Positions 1-10,357 of a DNA stretch of 46,858 nucleotides are shown piece after piece (the stretch's first letter is position 1; each line of letters begins with the position of its first letter). This stretch comes from Sphaerosporella brunnea (taxonomy: Eukaryota > Ascomycota > Pezizomycetes > Pezizales > Pyronemataceae), in contig VXIS01000355.1 of NCBI GenBank assembly GCA_008704415.1, forward strand, positions 1 to 46,858. Reading direction: 5' to 3'. The position numbers were made by a program, and so were the translations under genes. A model generated the notes under the pieces. The model searched no databases. It was not told where the DNA came from and saw nothing but the letters and a program-made list of their open reading frames with translations.

Positions 1-66
1 ATACTGCTGGGGGTTCCACTCGAGGAGCGGAACCTGGGGGGTCGGCTCGATGGTGATAGATGCCAT
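1..66 (-). CDS. Possible start of an ORF running off the left edge
   Basis: An ATG at 66-64 on the minus strand opens a frame of 22 codons without a stop up to the window edge. It begins MASITIEPTPQ and includes PLLEWNPQQY. It could be the first codons of a host gene, or a retroelement reading frame inside the gypsy-like DNA to its right. I do not recognise it, and the piece is too short to judge. Confidence 0.15.
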   Translation of the reverse strand, partial: MASITIEPTPQVPLLEWNPQQY

Positions 67-859
67 TATTGAGGATGCCAGGCGACAGGAATTCTTAAAA
101 TTCTGATGTAACGCGGCTCTGTCTACCAGAGAGGCGTGGAATTGAACCCGTGACTTTGGGAAACTGACTTGCAAAATCCTAAACAATAGAATTTTAAGGG
201 CTATTCTGTCGGGTGGACACTAATGGTTCTTGTTGCTGAAGATAAAGGGGTTCTCTCGGCGGAAGCAATCCTACTTATAGTAGAACGCCGCTCCAGAGAC
301 TACCGTCTCCCTGAGTAATACTCAGCCTTCACTCCTTGCTGGCTTTCCGACAGTCTCTACGACTGTGGGCGTCAAGGCGCGCACAGAGATCGCCCCACCT
401 TCCTATGACTCACTCTTTGATTTCAAATCATGAGTCATAGATATGGGTCGCACCCGGAATACCCCACTTCTACCAGGGTCGTATTCTCGTGTCGCAGGTA
501 GATGCTCAGCCCCATTGGCTCCATCTCCCGATCTTCTGCGTCGCATGCCTTACGCGACAACCATACTTACTATGGAGGTTCTAGGCCGAGTGATTCTTCC
601 CTTTTTCGGCTCAACGCCTTCCGGTTGATCACTCCTGACCCCTCCGATCGTCATGCTAGTTCCCGGAACAGGTAGGTCAACGAAGATATCTCGGAAGAGC
701 TCTAACAATAGCCTATACTATTGTCATCTCCGAATCGGGTTCTCTTCTCAGATAGCGTCCTATCTGAGGCACCCGATCTCCGAGTTCTTCCACAGCGTCA
801 CTCAAGCTAGCTACTATGATCCGGAGCCACCCGGCTATCACGTGCTCTTGAAGCGATCA
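67..859 (-). pseudogene. Decayed internal DNA of a gypsy-like element
   Basis: On the minus strand this continues downstream of the gag-like ORF, but every frame is broken by stops, and TA-rich words such as TAGCTAGCTA are common near 805-830. One frame stays open for some tens of codons around 560-700 and is rich in Arg, Gly and Pro, but no capsid or zinc-knuckle motif is readable. The stop codons fit C-to-T decay of a retroelement of the RIP kind, which is an inference. Nothing else is supported here. Confidence 0.4.
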
Positions 860-1252
860 CTATGCAGACTCTATTCTATTCCCTAGCTGACTACTAAGAG
901 CACATGTCACGTGACCATACCCGTGATCACGGATCTGGGCGGCGGCGATTGCTAGGACCTGATTCAGTTGGGCCGTGAGGTCCCTTGCCTGCTGCTGGGC
1001 AGCGGCCAGGCCGGTGCGGGCTGCATCGCGTTCGAGAAGGGCTGTCCGGAGCTCAGCACGCGTCTCCTCCAGCTCCTCCTCCAGGTTGGGTGGGGCTTCG
1101 CAGGCCAGGAGTTGCTGTGCCATATGGGCGAAGTCAATCAAACGTTGATCGCGCTCTTCCTGGGGGAAGCCTTCTTCCGGGGGCGCCTGGGCACCAGTTT
1201 TGATGGCTGCCCAGAGCTCCTGAGGGATTTGGAGGTCGTGGTAGGTGGCCAT
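860..1252 (-). CDS. Gag-like N-terminal ORF of a Ty3/gypsy element
   Basis: A 130-codon ORF starts at an ATG (1252-1250) 79 bases inside the LTR end at 1332, the usual place for gag. The product begins MATYHDLQIPQELW and carries an acidic, Ala/Leu/Glu-rich stretch at about residues 55-100 (EEELEETRAELRTALLERD), a predicted coiled coil typical of N-terminal gag regions in fungal LTR elements. It stops at 860, far short of a full gag, and what follows is stop-ridden, so the element is probably dead. The family placement rests on position and on the related chromodomain element at the right end, not on a readable capsid motif. Confidence 0.5.
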   Translation of the reverse strand: MATYHDLQIPQELWAAIKTGAQAPPEEGFPQEERDQRLIDFAHMAQQLLACEAPPNLEEELEETRAELRTALLERDAARTGLAAAQQQARDLTAQLNQVLAIAAAQIRDHGYGHVTCALSSQLGNRIESA

Positions 1253-1331
1253 GGTGTTGCAAGAGTGGGAGGGGGAGGTGGCGATGTGACAGACAGAGCG
1301 AGTAGGTTAGGCTTTGGTGGACTGAACCTAG

Positions 1332-1843
1332 TGTAACGGAGAGGGTCGAGAACAGACTGGAGGGGCCCAAGGTACTCGCGTACAGAGGGGGCAAGAACGA
1401 GAGCTGGAACAAGATCCAAAGGCAGGACAAGAGGCAGGACAAGAGGCGCAATGCGCACGGTCAGGATTCAGATTGGAACGAAGGTACTCAGATTGACATA
1501 CGAAGGTTCAGTAAAGAGGAAAAGGAAAACAAACAACAAAGCGGAAGCGAAGGCCCCTTATAGCAATCACGTGACTGCGGTGCACCGCGCCACGTGGTAG
1601 CCGAATATAACCTCGGCTCGGAGCCACCCCACCGAGTCCCCCTGCAGAGCCTCATCACGACACCACAAACAACCCCCACTTCCGAACCTCACCACGTGAC
1701 AACCATCAACGGGGGGATAAATTTGAGAACAGCAAATGAATCAGCATCCTTTGAAGCCTTAGATCTGAGAGTTCCAGCCGATTTCATTGAGAGTAAAAGC
1801 CGGTAGCTTAGTCGGAAGACTCCATCCAACTTGCGCCGTGACA
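1332..1843 (-). mobile_element. 5' LTR of a minus-strand Ty3/gypsy element
   Basis: Read on the minus strand the segment starts TGTCACGG at 1843 and ends TTACA at 1332, the TG...CA ends of an LTR, about 512 bp long. Diverged copies occur at 45361-45859 (opposite orientation) and 45860-46103 (same orientation). Three CACGTG hexamers (1568-1573, 1591-1596, 1693-1698) lie inside it. The gag-like ORF follows at 1252, which fixes the orientation. No clear primer-binding site is seen: the bases after the LTR read CTAGGTTCAGTCC. Confidence 0.7.
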
Positions 1844-2064
1844 ATTGCCACCTGGACAACCACCCACCAAAAAGAATAAAGGAGGTCGCCCGAGAGACTT
1901 ATTAGTTGACAAAATCTTGCAGATTGGTGAACGCTCTCAAGCTCAGGCTGTTACTGCTGCATTTTTTGTTGCTACTCGTCAGTGGTGTCGTTGTGGCCTC
2001 CCCCCGGGCCACGGAATCTCGCGTGGAGGTTGGCAACCGTTCTTGGCAGTTTCCCACCCAGCTC
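1844..2064 (+). other. Gene-free stretch with a possible transposase N-terminus
   Basis: From about 1845 one plus-strand frame reads PPTKKNKGGRPRDLLVDK, an AT-hook-like basic segment of the sort seen near the N-terminus of some hAT transposases. It has no ATG: the LTR end abuts it at 1843, as if the LTR had landed on the start codon. The frame runs into a foldback element at 2067. This is a weak call, with nothing else visible. Confidence 0.2.
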
Positions 2065-2066
2065 TA

Positions 2067-2809
2067 TGGTGCAAGGCGCTTTAAGCGTACACCTTCACTG
2101 GTTTGGGGTTACCCGGTTGAAACTAGAGGGGCACCGACCTTTAGAGAGCAGAACAACCAGAAAAATAGTTTGTAAAAGCACCATACGATTAAAGAGAAGG
2201 ATGTTCTGAGCAAGTCTACGATCTCCGATTTGAATTTGGTCTTGTGGAGGTGGAGAACTAAGGGTATGAATATGCGAACTGCGAGTGATTGAGCGAGACC
2301 CACCAAAATCCTTAGAGTCGGCCACTTACTGGGGGTAACGTCTGGGAATTTCATACTCTTACTTCTCCACCACCACAACACCAAATTGAAATTGGAGAGC
2401 ACGAACTTGCTCAGAACATCCTTCTCTTTAATCGTATGGTGCTTTTACAAACTATTTTTCTGGTTGTTCTGCTCTCTAAAGGTCGGCGCCCCTCTAGTTG
2501 CAACCGGGTAACCCCAAACCAGTGAAGGTGTACTCGGGTGTAGCTATAAGTCGGGTGCTCCCCGAACAAACAGCAACTGGCAACGCCACTACGATTGCTG
2601 CTAGAACTTTGTGAAGCTGGGGGTGGCATCGTAGGCCTCCCTAGAGCCTTTTTGAGTGTTTTGAAGAAAAAATACTGACTTCTTCGTGAACGACAAAGGT
2701 CTTGGCATTGTTTGGTTGTATGGAGGAAAGAAGTCGGGTGCTCTTTGCATGTGTGTAACGGCACCCGAATTACCCTTGTACCCTAGTACGCTTAAAGCGC
2801 CTTGCACCA
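2067..2809. mobile_element. Foldback MITE A, copy 1, split by MITE B
   Basis: The ends are TGGTGCAAGGCGC... and ...GCGCCTTGCACCA, flanked by TA at 2065-2066 and 2810-2811, as for Tc1/mariner-type insertion. The element is almost wholly an inverted repeat: arms of roughly 210-230 bases face each other across a short centre near 2270-2350. It is cut at 2531 by a 254-bp element (2533-2786) plus its TA duplication; without that insert it is 487 bp. It has no coding capacity. A second copy lies at 3749-4237 in the opposite orientation. Confidence 0.85.
2533..2786. mobile_element. MITE B, copy 1, nested inside MITE A
   Basis: This 254-bp element starts CTCGGGTGTAGC and ends TTGTACCCTAG, with imperfect terminal inverted repeats of about 26 bp and TA on both sides (2531-2532, 2787-2788). 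Removing it restores continuity of the surrounding foldback arm (the flanks join as GTGTACGC). The word TCGGGTGC recurs near both ends as a subterminal repeat. It does not encode a protein. Copy 2 at 3373-3626 has the same length and is nearly identical. Confidence 0.85.
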
Positions 2810-2811
2810 TA

Positions 2812-3372
2812 CCAATTTGTACGCTAACATCACCACCCTTATGCACTCCAAACTAATTGCTTTGCTTCTTCTAAGCATTTAGACCCTCCCCCACATTTCC
2901 AGACGAGCAGTCCAGGAGGCCCACTTCTAAACGGTTTAGAAAAGGTCGACCCAGACCGCTTGTCTGGACAGAGGGGGGTCTGTCCAGACGATCCAAACTT
3001 CTAAATGTCTAGAAAACTCGCTGCGATTGGTTGGAAAGTACAGGGGGTACCTTGCTTGGCGCCAAAAAATTAAAAAAGTAGGTGTGGTTGCTGACTGCAC
3101 TGCCAAAGCGCCGAGAGCGATAGCACAAGGACTTCTTTTCTGCCGCGTCTAGAAGGGGTTTCGACCCAAACCAAAGCCTTATCGTCTGGATCCAGTTTGG
3201 AAATCCTTCCAGATCCTACGGGAAGTCATCCAATGGCGCCCCACACACTTCTACAAGGTCAAATGTACGAGCAACACAGTGCAAAATAAAAGGAAAACGA
3301 ATTTATATATTTTTTTTGCTCTCGAGGTATGCAATTTCGATCGCATGTTGATTGTCGGCACCTGTCGCTGTA
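2812..3372. other. Gene-free stretch with clustered palindromes
   Basis: I see no gene here. Two perfect hairpin-forming words stand out: TTCTAAACGGTTTAGAA near 2925-2941, and an 11-bp arm hairpin at 2962-2989 (GTCTGGACAGA, six G, then its complement). A looser repeat, CTTCTAAATGTCTAGAAAA, follows near 2997. The words GTCTGGA..., TTCCAGATC and GGGAAGTC.TCCAATGG at about 3185-3237 recur at 21060-21175, which suggests a dispersed repeat. Confidence 0.5.
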
Positions 3373-3626
3373 CTCGGGTACAGCGTTAAGTCGGGTGCTC
3401 CCCGAACAAACAGCAACTGGCAACGCCACTACGATTGCTGCTAGAACTTTGTGAAGCTGGGGGTGGCATTGTAGGCCTCCCTAGAGCCTTTTTGAGTGTT
3501 TTGAAGAAAAAATACTGACTTCTTCGTGAACGACAAAGGTCTTGGCATTGTTTGGTTGTATGGAGGAAAGAAGTCGGGTGCTCTTTGCATGTGTGTAACG
3601 GCACCCGAATTACCCTTGTACCCTAG
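3373..3626. mobile_element. MITE B, copy 2
   Basis: This is a second 254-bp copy of the element at 2533-2786, in the same orientation, flanked by TA at 3371-3372 and 3627-3628. Over the body I see only a handful of differences, mostly in the left terminal repeat (TGTAGCTATAAG against TACAGCGTTAAG) and one C/T change near 3470. Such similarity points to recent movement or gene conversion. A minus-strand ORF across both copies is a by-product of the repeat. Confidence 0.85.
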
Positions 3627-3748
3627 TACGAGCCCCGAACTTGGAACGATTTAGAACGATCGGACGTTATGGGAAGAGGTTTGGATCCGAACTCGGAACG
3701 CGAAGATAGAACAAGATAGAACCTCGTTCTAAAACGTTCTAAATCTTA

Positions 3749-4237
3749 TGGTGCAAGGCGCTTTAAACCTGGACCTTCGCTGGTTTGGGGTTACACGGTT
3801 GAAACTAGAGGGGCGCCAACCTTTAGAGAGCAGAACAAACAGAAAAATAGTTTGTAAAAGCACCATACGATTAAAGGGAAGTATGTTCCAAACAAGTTCG
3901 TGCTCTCCGATTTCAATTTGGTGTTGTGGTGGTGGAGAAGTAAGAGTATGAAATTCCCAGACGTTACCCCCAGTAAGTGGCCGACACTCTAAGGATTTTG
4001 GTGGGTCTCGCTCAATCACTCGCAGTTCGCACATTCATACCCTTAGTTCTCCACCTCCACAAGACCAAATTCAAATCGGAGATCGTAGACTTGCTCAGAA
4101 CATCTTTCTCTTTAATCGTATGGTGCTTTTACAAACTATTTTTCTGGTTGTTCTGCTCTCTAAAGGTTGGCGCCCCTCTAGTTTCAACCGTGTAACCCCA
4201 AACCAGCGAAGGTCCAGGTTTAAAGTGCCTTGCACCA
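3749..4237. mobile_element. Foldback MITE A, copy 2, uninterrupted
   Basis: This 489-bp element has ends TGGTGCAAGGCGC and GTGCCTTGCACCA with TA at 3747-3748 and 4238-4239. Left arm 3749-3960 and right arm about 4010-4237 are near-perfect reverse complements, leaving about 50 unpaired bases in the centre. Comparing the centres shows that it lies inverted relative to copy 1. The next 256 bases, up to the hypothetical gene at 4494, hold nothing I can name. Confidence 0.85.
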
Positions 4238-4493
4238 TATGGGAAGTCACCCAATCTCTCTATTGGGCATCTAAAAACAGAGAAAAACACCCATCAGTAT
4301 CCCCAAAGAACCAGGCCTGTCCCGATGCAAAAAGCCTAACGCCACTCAATAACAGCACTTCAGTACCCAGGAACGAGAAAACCTGTAACTGCGATGGCCG
4401 ATGCAATATGAATACAACAACAAAAGGGAGGAGAATAAAACGCATGAACATCATCCATTGCCACAAACTAAACCTCGAAGGAAACCCCGGACC

Positions 4494-5636
4494 TTAGCAA
4501 GAGTTGATCAGCCACTTCATGATATTATCATTCTTGGCCGCTTCCTTCTGGGTTCTTATTTTGATGGTTTCCGGCCACATAGGGAAGTACTTCTCGAGGG
4601 CTTCTTCCACAGTGAGACGCGGGAGTGCATCGCTCTCGTAGTACGACTGATCATCGTCGCTGTCGATATCACCATATGCATCGGGAGGAGGGGGCAGAAC
4701 TGTGAAAGAACAGTCAATACGAGCGTAATCAAGCAGGGAAGAGACAAACCAATTGATCTGGATATATAGCCCTGCCCTCGAGAATTTCCGGGGGCTCGTG
4801 CAGCTGGGAAACGGACAGGGCCATTGCCAGATGGCGGAGCAGAGGTATTGTCGGAGGGCCTTCCGGGCGGCGGCGGCGGCGGCGGATTATTTGAAGGAGC
4901 CCCAGGATCATATGATTCAGCAATGGTACGATCCGGACCCGCTGCGTACTGCGCCCTGATGACATACAGCTCGAGTCGGTCGGCCTCGGAGGACGAAAGC
5001 GCGGCTTGAGGTTCAAATGGCTTATACTAATCACCTCAGAAAATCAGCACGTTATCATAAACTAGTATCGGACCACAGTGCACAACGGAGCTGCCATGAT
5101 AAACGAAGATAACGGGTGCATACCGCGCCATGAGAACCCATTGGAAGTGAATACTTTAGGGCTACGAGCCACGTCGGCTTCACGGCGAGATAGCCATTTG
5201 TATCCAACGGCGGTTCGAAGGGGTGCTTTGTAGTGCTGCCGTCAGCTCCGGTGTGAGGAACTGGAATATGGTGTCTTGGATGATCCTTGGCAATGCTTGC
5301 AGGGTCGGGTAGCTCGCTATCATAAGTGCGGCAAACACAAACTTCCATCTCCCAAGTGTTGTCCTGCTGATCCCAGCGGTGATCGAATACGACACAAGGG
5401 TGCCAAGCAAACCGCCTGTCCTCTGCCTCGTACAAAAAGGAGGCGGAACTAGTACCGCCAGAAGACTGAGTAACAACTGTAGCTGGAATGGCAGGCATAA
5501 CTCCGGCGTGGAGCTTCATGACGTTGACGCGTGCCATAACGATATCCCCTCTCCTGGGAAATGGGACACTGGTATCGCGTTGACCATGGAAGAGCGGGCG
5601 TACGGGTCGTGGGACAGAGCCGCGTTGGCCTCGCAT
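4494..5636 (-). CDS. Conserved-looking hypothetical protein, three exons
   Basis: I do not recognise this family. Exons on the minus strand are 5636-5124, 5026-4750 and 4699-4494 (stop 4496-4494), with donors GTATGC and GTTTGT and acceptors ATTAG and CACAG; they join in frame to 331 aa. The N-terminal half (residues about 20-160) is compact: GDIVMARVNVMKLHAG, a Trp-rich stretch with HPCVVFDHRWD, then NGYLAVKPTWLVALKYSLP, suggesting a small beta-rich fold. A segment LSSSEADRLELYVIRAQYA follows, then a Pro run, a disordered Gly/Pro region, an acidic patch DIDSDDD and an ordered C-terminus (LTVEEALEKYFPMWP). An upstream in-frame ATG at 5705 would add 23 residues. Clean splicing and ordered segments argue for a real gene; mobile DNA lies on both sides. 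Confidence 0.65.
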
Positions 5637-5903
5637 GATTATATTGCAATGGACCGAGAAATCAGGTCGAAATCCCCTTTTCCGGAAGTTTGTCAGAACA
5701 CACAATACTCTACTCTACATTTCGAAATGAATCCAAACACTAAACTACTTTAGGTAAAGTAAGCGAGGGCACGTTCGAGTGACAGATAGTGAGGATGGGC
5801 TTGTTTTTGAGTTTTCGCAACGACATGGCATTGCTCCGACCACGCCTTTCGCATTCGCGCAACCTCTCTTACTTCCCCCTCACGTACCGTATCCATCCTG
5901 AAT
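5637..5903. other. Upstream region of the hypothetical gene
   Basis: Between the start at 5636 and the hAT relic there is no supported gene. The open frames here are short and carry no recognisable motif. It presumably holds the promoter and 5' UTR of the minus-strand gene; no TATA box is obvious. Confidence 0.3.
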
Positions 5904-6132
5904 CTAGGCCTGTTCCTCGTCGTTGTCTTCATATTCCTCCTCAAGCTCAAGGAGCTTTAAATTGTAGGGTCGGGGTTATCTTGCAGCTGGTTCCAACTCT
6001 TGGGCTCGGCGTGGGGGCTCGGCGTGGGGCCTCTCCAAGACGCGCTCGCTTATTAATATTAACATGGACATAGGAGAGTTTGTCGGCGGTCTCAGCTCCA
6101 AGGCGACGCCGCTTTTTGTCATGTGGGTACAC
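5904..6132 (-). pseudogene. Relic of a hAT transposase C-terminus
   Basis: On the minus strand one frame reads KKRRRLGAETADKLSYVHVN, which resembles the hAT dimerisation tail (KKRNRL..E...KLVYI..NLR). A second frame a little downstream reads LELEEEYEDNDEEQ and then stops at 5906-5904, like the acidic end of many hAT transposases. The two are out of frame, and no catalytic region or RW motif is readable upstream, so this is a fragment. A tandem GCTCGGCGTGGGG duplication lies at 6003-6028. A real spliced small gene starting at the ATG at 6351 (MPRKSNPGILEAF) cannot be excluded. Confidence 0.35.
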
Positions 6133-6880
6133 ATACTACTGGGAGGCAAAATCGAGGGGGTGTGAGGAGCGGCCGACACCAAGCCGCACAAGGCACGCAA
6201 ACCCAGGGAGGGGGGGAAGAAGAAAGAAAAGGAGCATAGTCTCTCTCCTCTATGCCATTGCCGCATGCGGCCAAATACATTACGATGAAACAAAAAGAGG
6301 AGGCAAAATCTCAAACGCTTCGAGAATTCCAGGATTCGACTTGCGAGGCATGGTAGATTGAAGAGCGTAGCTGTGTAAGGTAGGAAAGCCTGAGAGAGCT
6401 GCTACTGTGAGATTCGGGGTCTGCCGGTGACTTGTTTGGTTTACTTCTATGAGGAGAACTTTGTAGCTGTTCTGACTTGGACTTCTTGACCTTCTGGCTG
6501 AAGCGGTTTTATTGCCAGTGCTCTGTCATGGCCGCCTGGACGCCTTAGGCTCCATGCCATATTAAGCTTTTATACATGGCTATACTTTGGAAAACAAACA
6601 TAGGACGTTCGTACTTAGAACACTTCACCTACAGTAATAATCGAACCCTAATCGGAAATAGGTAAATTGACCGTGGCTGAAACCGTGGCTTTGTGGCTGT
6701 GCAGATTTGTCCCCACATGGAAGTGGGGTTCGTGTGGCTTGCGTCTGAGCTGAGCCTCTTCCGCGCCATTGACTCAAACTGTGCCCCGCCGTGTGAAGCA
6801 TCGAAGGATCCGCCTCCAAGAGAGAGAGTCCGTACCCACCCAACCTTCAGTCGAACACTTACGGATTCTCACCCACAGCC
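6133..6880. other. Gene-free stretch upstream of FRS1
   Basis: No gene is supported. A short minus-strand frame from the ATG at 6351 covers 23 codons. The last 300 bases before 6881 presumably hold the FRS1 promoter; pyrimidine-rich DNA precedes the start codon, and I see no sharp TATA element. Confidence 0.3.
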
Positions 6881-9009
6881 ATGCCTACCATCTCGGTTGA
6901 CAAGTATGCCCTCTTCGGGGCACTTGGCTGTAGGTACACAACCAAGGAGTTCGACGAGCTGTGTTTCGAGTTCGGTATGTGTCACTGGGCATCTATGGTG
7001 GTCTGCGATCCGTAGCTAACCTGAACTCTCAGGTATCGAACTTGACGAAGACGTATGTCAATCGCAGAATCTGGATCTGCTCCCACTGACAACTTGTTGC
7101 CGCAGACCGAAGATGACAAGGACAAACCGAAGGACGAGGCACCACAGCTCAAGATCGAGATCCCCGCCAATAGGTACTATCACCGACTCTACGGATGCGG
7201 AAAGGGATTCTCTGACATGGTTCAGATATGATATGCTTTGCTTCGAGGGTATAGCGCTCATGCTCAATATTTTCTTGGGCCGCGCATCCGTACCAAACTA
7301 CAAAGTTGTGGCACCCCCGAACGGCCAGGTCCACCAGATCAACGTTCATGAAGATGTAGCCACCTGCGTCCCAAAAACAGTGCGCATAGGGTACTGACCG
7401 GCACGAACTTGTAGACCACCAAAATACGTCCTTACATCTCGGCCGCAGTTTTGCGCAACATCAAGTTCGAGCAGGCGAGCTATGACTCCTTCATTGCGCT
7501 TCAAGACAAGCTGCACCAGAATCTGTGCCGGCAGCGAACGCTAGTGTCTATGGGTACCCATGATTTGGACACCGTCAAGGGTCCCTTCACCTACGAAGCG
7601 CTCCCCCCGGAGGAGATCATCTTTGCGCCGCTAAACCAGGAGAAGGCCATGAACGCTCGAGAGCTCATGGATTTCTACGAGAACGACAAACACCTAGGTC
7701 GGTACCTGCACATCATTCGTGACTCATCCAAGTACCCGGTGGTGCTGGACGCCGAGCGAAACGTGTGCTCTCTTCCCCCCATCATCAACAGCGACCGCTC
7801 TAAGATCACCCTCGACACCCGCAATGTGCTCATCGAGGTTACGGCAACGGACCGGACGAAGGCTGAGATTGTCACCAACATGCTGGTGGCGATGTTCTCG
7901 CAGTACTGCGACGAGGAGTTCACCGTCGAGCCCGTCGAGATTGTCTCCCACCACAACAACGAGACCCGGGTGGTCCCCAACATCTCTCCTCGCACTACCA
8001 CGGCGGAAATCTCCTACATCAACGCCTGCTGTGGCCTGAATCTGTCTGCCGAAGATATTTGCAGCCTCCTCAAGAGAATGTGCTACATCGCGCGGCCCTC
8101 AGCAGAAAACAAGGATCTTATCGAGGTCGACATCCCCGTAACTCGCGCCGACGTGCTGCACCAGTGCGACATCATGGAGGACGTGGCTATCGCATACGGC
8201 TACGACAACCTTGAGCGGACCTTCCCCAAGGGCAGCGGCACCATCGCTGCACCTTTGCCTCTCAATAAGCTGGCAGACATTGTGCGCCAAGAGTCCGCTC
8301 TTTGCGGCTGGTCAGAGGTCATGCCCTTGATTCTGTGCTCACACGACGAGAACTTTGCCTGGCTCAACCGTAAGGACGACGGCAACACGGCGGTACGCTT
8401 GGCGAACCCGAAGACCGCCGAGTACCAAATTGTGCGGACGTCTCTCCTTCCCGGGATCCTCAAGACCATCCGTGAAAACAGGAAGCACAGCCTGCCTATC
8501 AAGGTTTTCGAAGCCAGCGATGTGGCTTTCAAGGACATGAGTCTCGAGCGGAAGGCAAGGAACGAGCGCCACTTCGCTGCCGCGTATTGCGGAAAGGCGA
8601 GTGGATTCGAAATTGTCCACGGACTGTTGGATCGCCTCATGTCTATGCTGAGCACCAGCATTACGGAGCAGGGTGCAGTCGAGCAGACGCTGGGGTATTG
8701 GATCGAACAGGATGAAGGTATTATCTACTTCCCCATATTTGAACGTCATTGACAGACGTGATAAGACCCTACCTACTTCCCTGGCCGAGGTGCGTCCGTA
8801 TACCTGCGGCACTTGGACGGCAGCGACAGCCAAACGAAAACGAAGAAGATTGGAAGCTTCGGAATGTAAGATTACATATAATCACTCGGCCCCTTTTTTC
8901 CCCAGCGAAAGCTAACGGAAAATACAGTCTGCATCCGTCGGTTTTGGAGAAGTTCGAGATCTCGTTCCCGGTCTCGGCGGTGGAGTTGAACTTAGAGGCG
9001 TTCCTGTAG
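6881..9009 (+). CDS. FRS1: Phenylalanine-tRNA ligase beta subunit, cytosolic
   Basis: This subunit of the alpha2-beta2 enzyme charges tRNA-Phe in the cytosol. Seven exons (6881-6973, 7033-7052, 7106-7173, 7226-7355, 7415-8717, 8766-8865, 8927-9009) join to 598 aa, close to the length of yeast Frs1. The start [16 protein letters not shown] is typical. Residues about 110-280 form the B3/B4 region, including [18 protein letters not shown]; a B5 domain at about 300-370 ends in [19 protein letters not shown]; the synthetase-like core follows, ending [20 protein letters not shown]. Introns are 48-61 bases; donor GTAGCC at 7356 and acceptor AAG at 8765 are the weakest sites. The catalytic alpha subunit is not in the window. 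FRS1 converges with SLP1. Confidence 0.95.
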
Positions 9010-10357
9010 ACGGGGACTGTAGATTAAATAAAAGCAATTCAATGTCTATCACGAAGGCCACGCACGATGTGATGATACAATCGAAGAGGATGAATCAGGC
9101 GCCGATAATAGCCAAGAGCAAATTTCATGGAAGGAAAAAAAGGATGAGAAGCTTCTTCCTCCAATCCACCCTTCGAACGCAGGCCTTTGTTCGAAATCCG
9201 GATTTCAGGGGCGCTTCCAGAGAATCAAACGGAAAAAAAAAAAAAGAAGAAAACAAGGACCCCCAAAAAAAAACTCTTATTTTGAAGTAACAAGTACTCT
9301 ACTGACCCCCTTTAGCCCAAAGTGACGCTCTCTACCTCTACTCTCGGCCTCAATAAGAGCTGGTTTCGTTTCACGTATACGTGGAGCCCGAACCGGGAAT
9401 TGACTCGGATGGAGAGAAGCCATTTGTCCGCAACATTTGGGTTCGTAGGTGCTGTCGTGGTTGGCTGATTGGATTATTATCGTATGAGGTGGCTCCCCGG
9501 GAGTATTTCTGCATCCTATCTCGGGCCGGTGGATCACTTTAATGTGTGATCGGAGTTTATGGTCGAAAAGAATGACGTTTGGGGGGGGGGGGGGGGTTTG
9601 GTGATGGAGTTCGAGTTCACCGGCATTCGCAATATATATATGGTGCGGGCAGCCTTAAACCGTGACCAAGCAGGGAGGGGTTTTGAAACACCTGTTACCC
9701 AGCTGCAAGCGCGCGAGTGATAGTCAATGAGCACCCGCATCGCGATATGGGCGCTCCTCAATGCATAAAAAAATCCACTGGCAACACCACTCGCTGCTGA
9801 AGTACAAGCTGCAGCTGGGGTGACGGTCGACGAACAACCTGTAGCAATAACTCAAGAGCAGGACTTCAAACAACAAAAGACCCAGCCTGAAGAGGAGATC
9901 CTAAAGCGTGGACACATTTTCATCTTTTTACCCACATTTCACCCCGAAAATACTCTCATTGAGTATGAATGGGGGCCACACGCCTGCCGATATCTCAGCA
10001 TTTTGGGGAATCCAAAACATGCGTCCCGTTAGCAATCAACATCAAACTCCTGATCCCGTGTTTGAGACACAGATCATTCGTCACTCACGCACCCATGCAC
10101 GGATCAAAATCCCCTCACATGATTAATCCCACCACCAGCATCATCTACACCTTACTGTCAGGTCTCAAAACTGAATATACAAAAGCCCCTGAAGTCTGTC
10201 TCAGAAGCAACCAAAGGCTGGGAACCAAAAAAATAATCCAAAAGTTTGAATGGTATCGTGTCAGGTCGTGCAATAAAGCAAAAACGCCCTCGCCGAATGC
10301 ATGCAAAAAAAAAATCCAAAAAAAATCCCAGCTTTTTAATCCGCCTTCCTCCTGTCG
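9010..10357. other. Convergent intergenic region, FRS1 to SLP1
   Basis: There is no intact gene. It contains a run of 16 G at 9581-9596, A-rich tracts near 9233-9275 and 10305-10335, and the transposase relic listed separately. The remainder shows no motif I can interpret. The two flanking genes end here, so both 3' UTRs fall in this stretch. Confidence 0.5.
9820..10011 (+). pseudogene. Relic of a DDE transposase C-terminal motif
   Basis: One plus-strand frame reads DFKQQKTQPEEEIL and then RGHIFIFLPTFHPENTLIEY followed at once by EWG. Many fungal IS630/Tc1-like and related transposases have GH...FLPKFHCELNPIE..WG at this place, ending in the catalytic Glu. Here the Cys-Glu-Leu core is altered, there is no ATG, and the frames on both sides are closed, so only a short decayed piece remains. 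The match is by eye; a profile search would settle it. Confidence 0.35.

Noticed and set aside
125..165. A B-box-like word (GGTTCAATTCC on the minus strand), suggesting a tRNA or SINE
   Set aside because: The T-arm stem does not pair over five bases and no A box or acceptor stem is found upstream.
5100..5123. Alternative donors GTTATC and GTTTAT for intron 1 of the hypothetical gene
   Set aside because: They can be made to fit, but the canonical GTATGC donor with the ATTAG acceptor joins in frame as well and is preferred.
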